A stretch of DNA of 5,652 nt from an uncultured Clostridium sp. (GTDB lineage Bacteria; Bacillota; Clostridia; Lachnospirales; Lachnospiraceae): positions 1 to 5,652 of the forward strand of contig UQJF01000159.1 of the NCBI GenBank assembly GCA_900541315.1. The letters run 5' to 3'. The first letter of the stretch is position 1. Each line of letters begins with the position of its first letter. Below, piece by piece: positions 5,651 to 5,652 of this stretch. The notes below the pieces were generated by a model. It was not told the DNA's origin and ran no database searches. It saw only the letters and a program-made list of their open reading frames with translations. The position numbers and the translations under genes were made by a program.

Positions 5651-5652
5651 TC

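Overview
The window looks like a piece of a Bacillota chromosome, most likely from an anaerobic gut-type Clostridia such as a Lachnospiraceae member. The grounds are three. The TRAP binding protein is a lipoprotein. A YesM/YesN-type two-component system sits beside the transporter. Every gene has a strong AG-rich Shine-Dalgarno site. The family-level placement is inference, because no rRNA or marker gene is present.

All five genes lie on the minus strand and run from the right edge to the left. First comes a two-component pair: a membrane sensor histidine kinase (5558-4122), then a REC-AraC response regulator (4029-3202). A 193-bp control region (3009-3201) follows, with a candidate promoter, tandem repeats and a palindrome. 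After it comes a complete tripartite TRAP transporter: solute-binding lipoprotein DctP (3008-1983), small permease DctQ (1981-1478) and large permease DctM (1481-171). dctP and dctQ are 1 nt apart, and dctQ and dctM overlap in ATGA, so the three are one tightly coupled transcription unit. A clear intrinsic terminator (55-95) closes the operon, and another hairpin (123-163) lies between it and the dctM stop codon.

The most economical model is a self-contained sense-and-import module. The kinase senses an extracellular signal, the AraC-type regulator binds upstream of dctP, and the ion-driven TRAP carrier imports a carboxylated substrate. The substrate cannot be read from the sequence. A sugar acid or other organic acid fits the conserved arginine of DctP and the YesMN-type regulation. 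No catabolic gene lies in the window to settle it.

I found no mobile element, CRISPR array, RNA gene or broken gene, and no protein of unknown family. The parts not explained by known families are the DNA motifs of the dctP control region, the 3' hairpin that shares words with it, and the unassigned sensor domain of the kinase. I do not see a novel defence or enzymatic system here.
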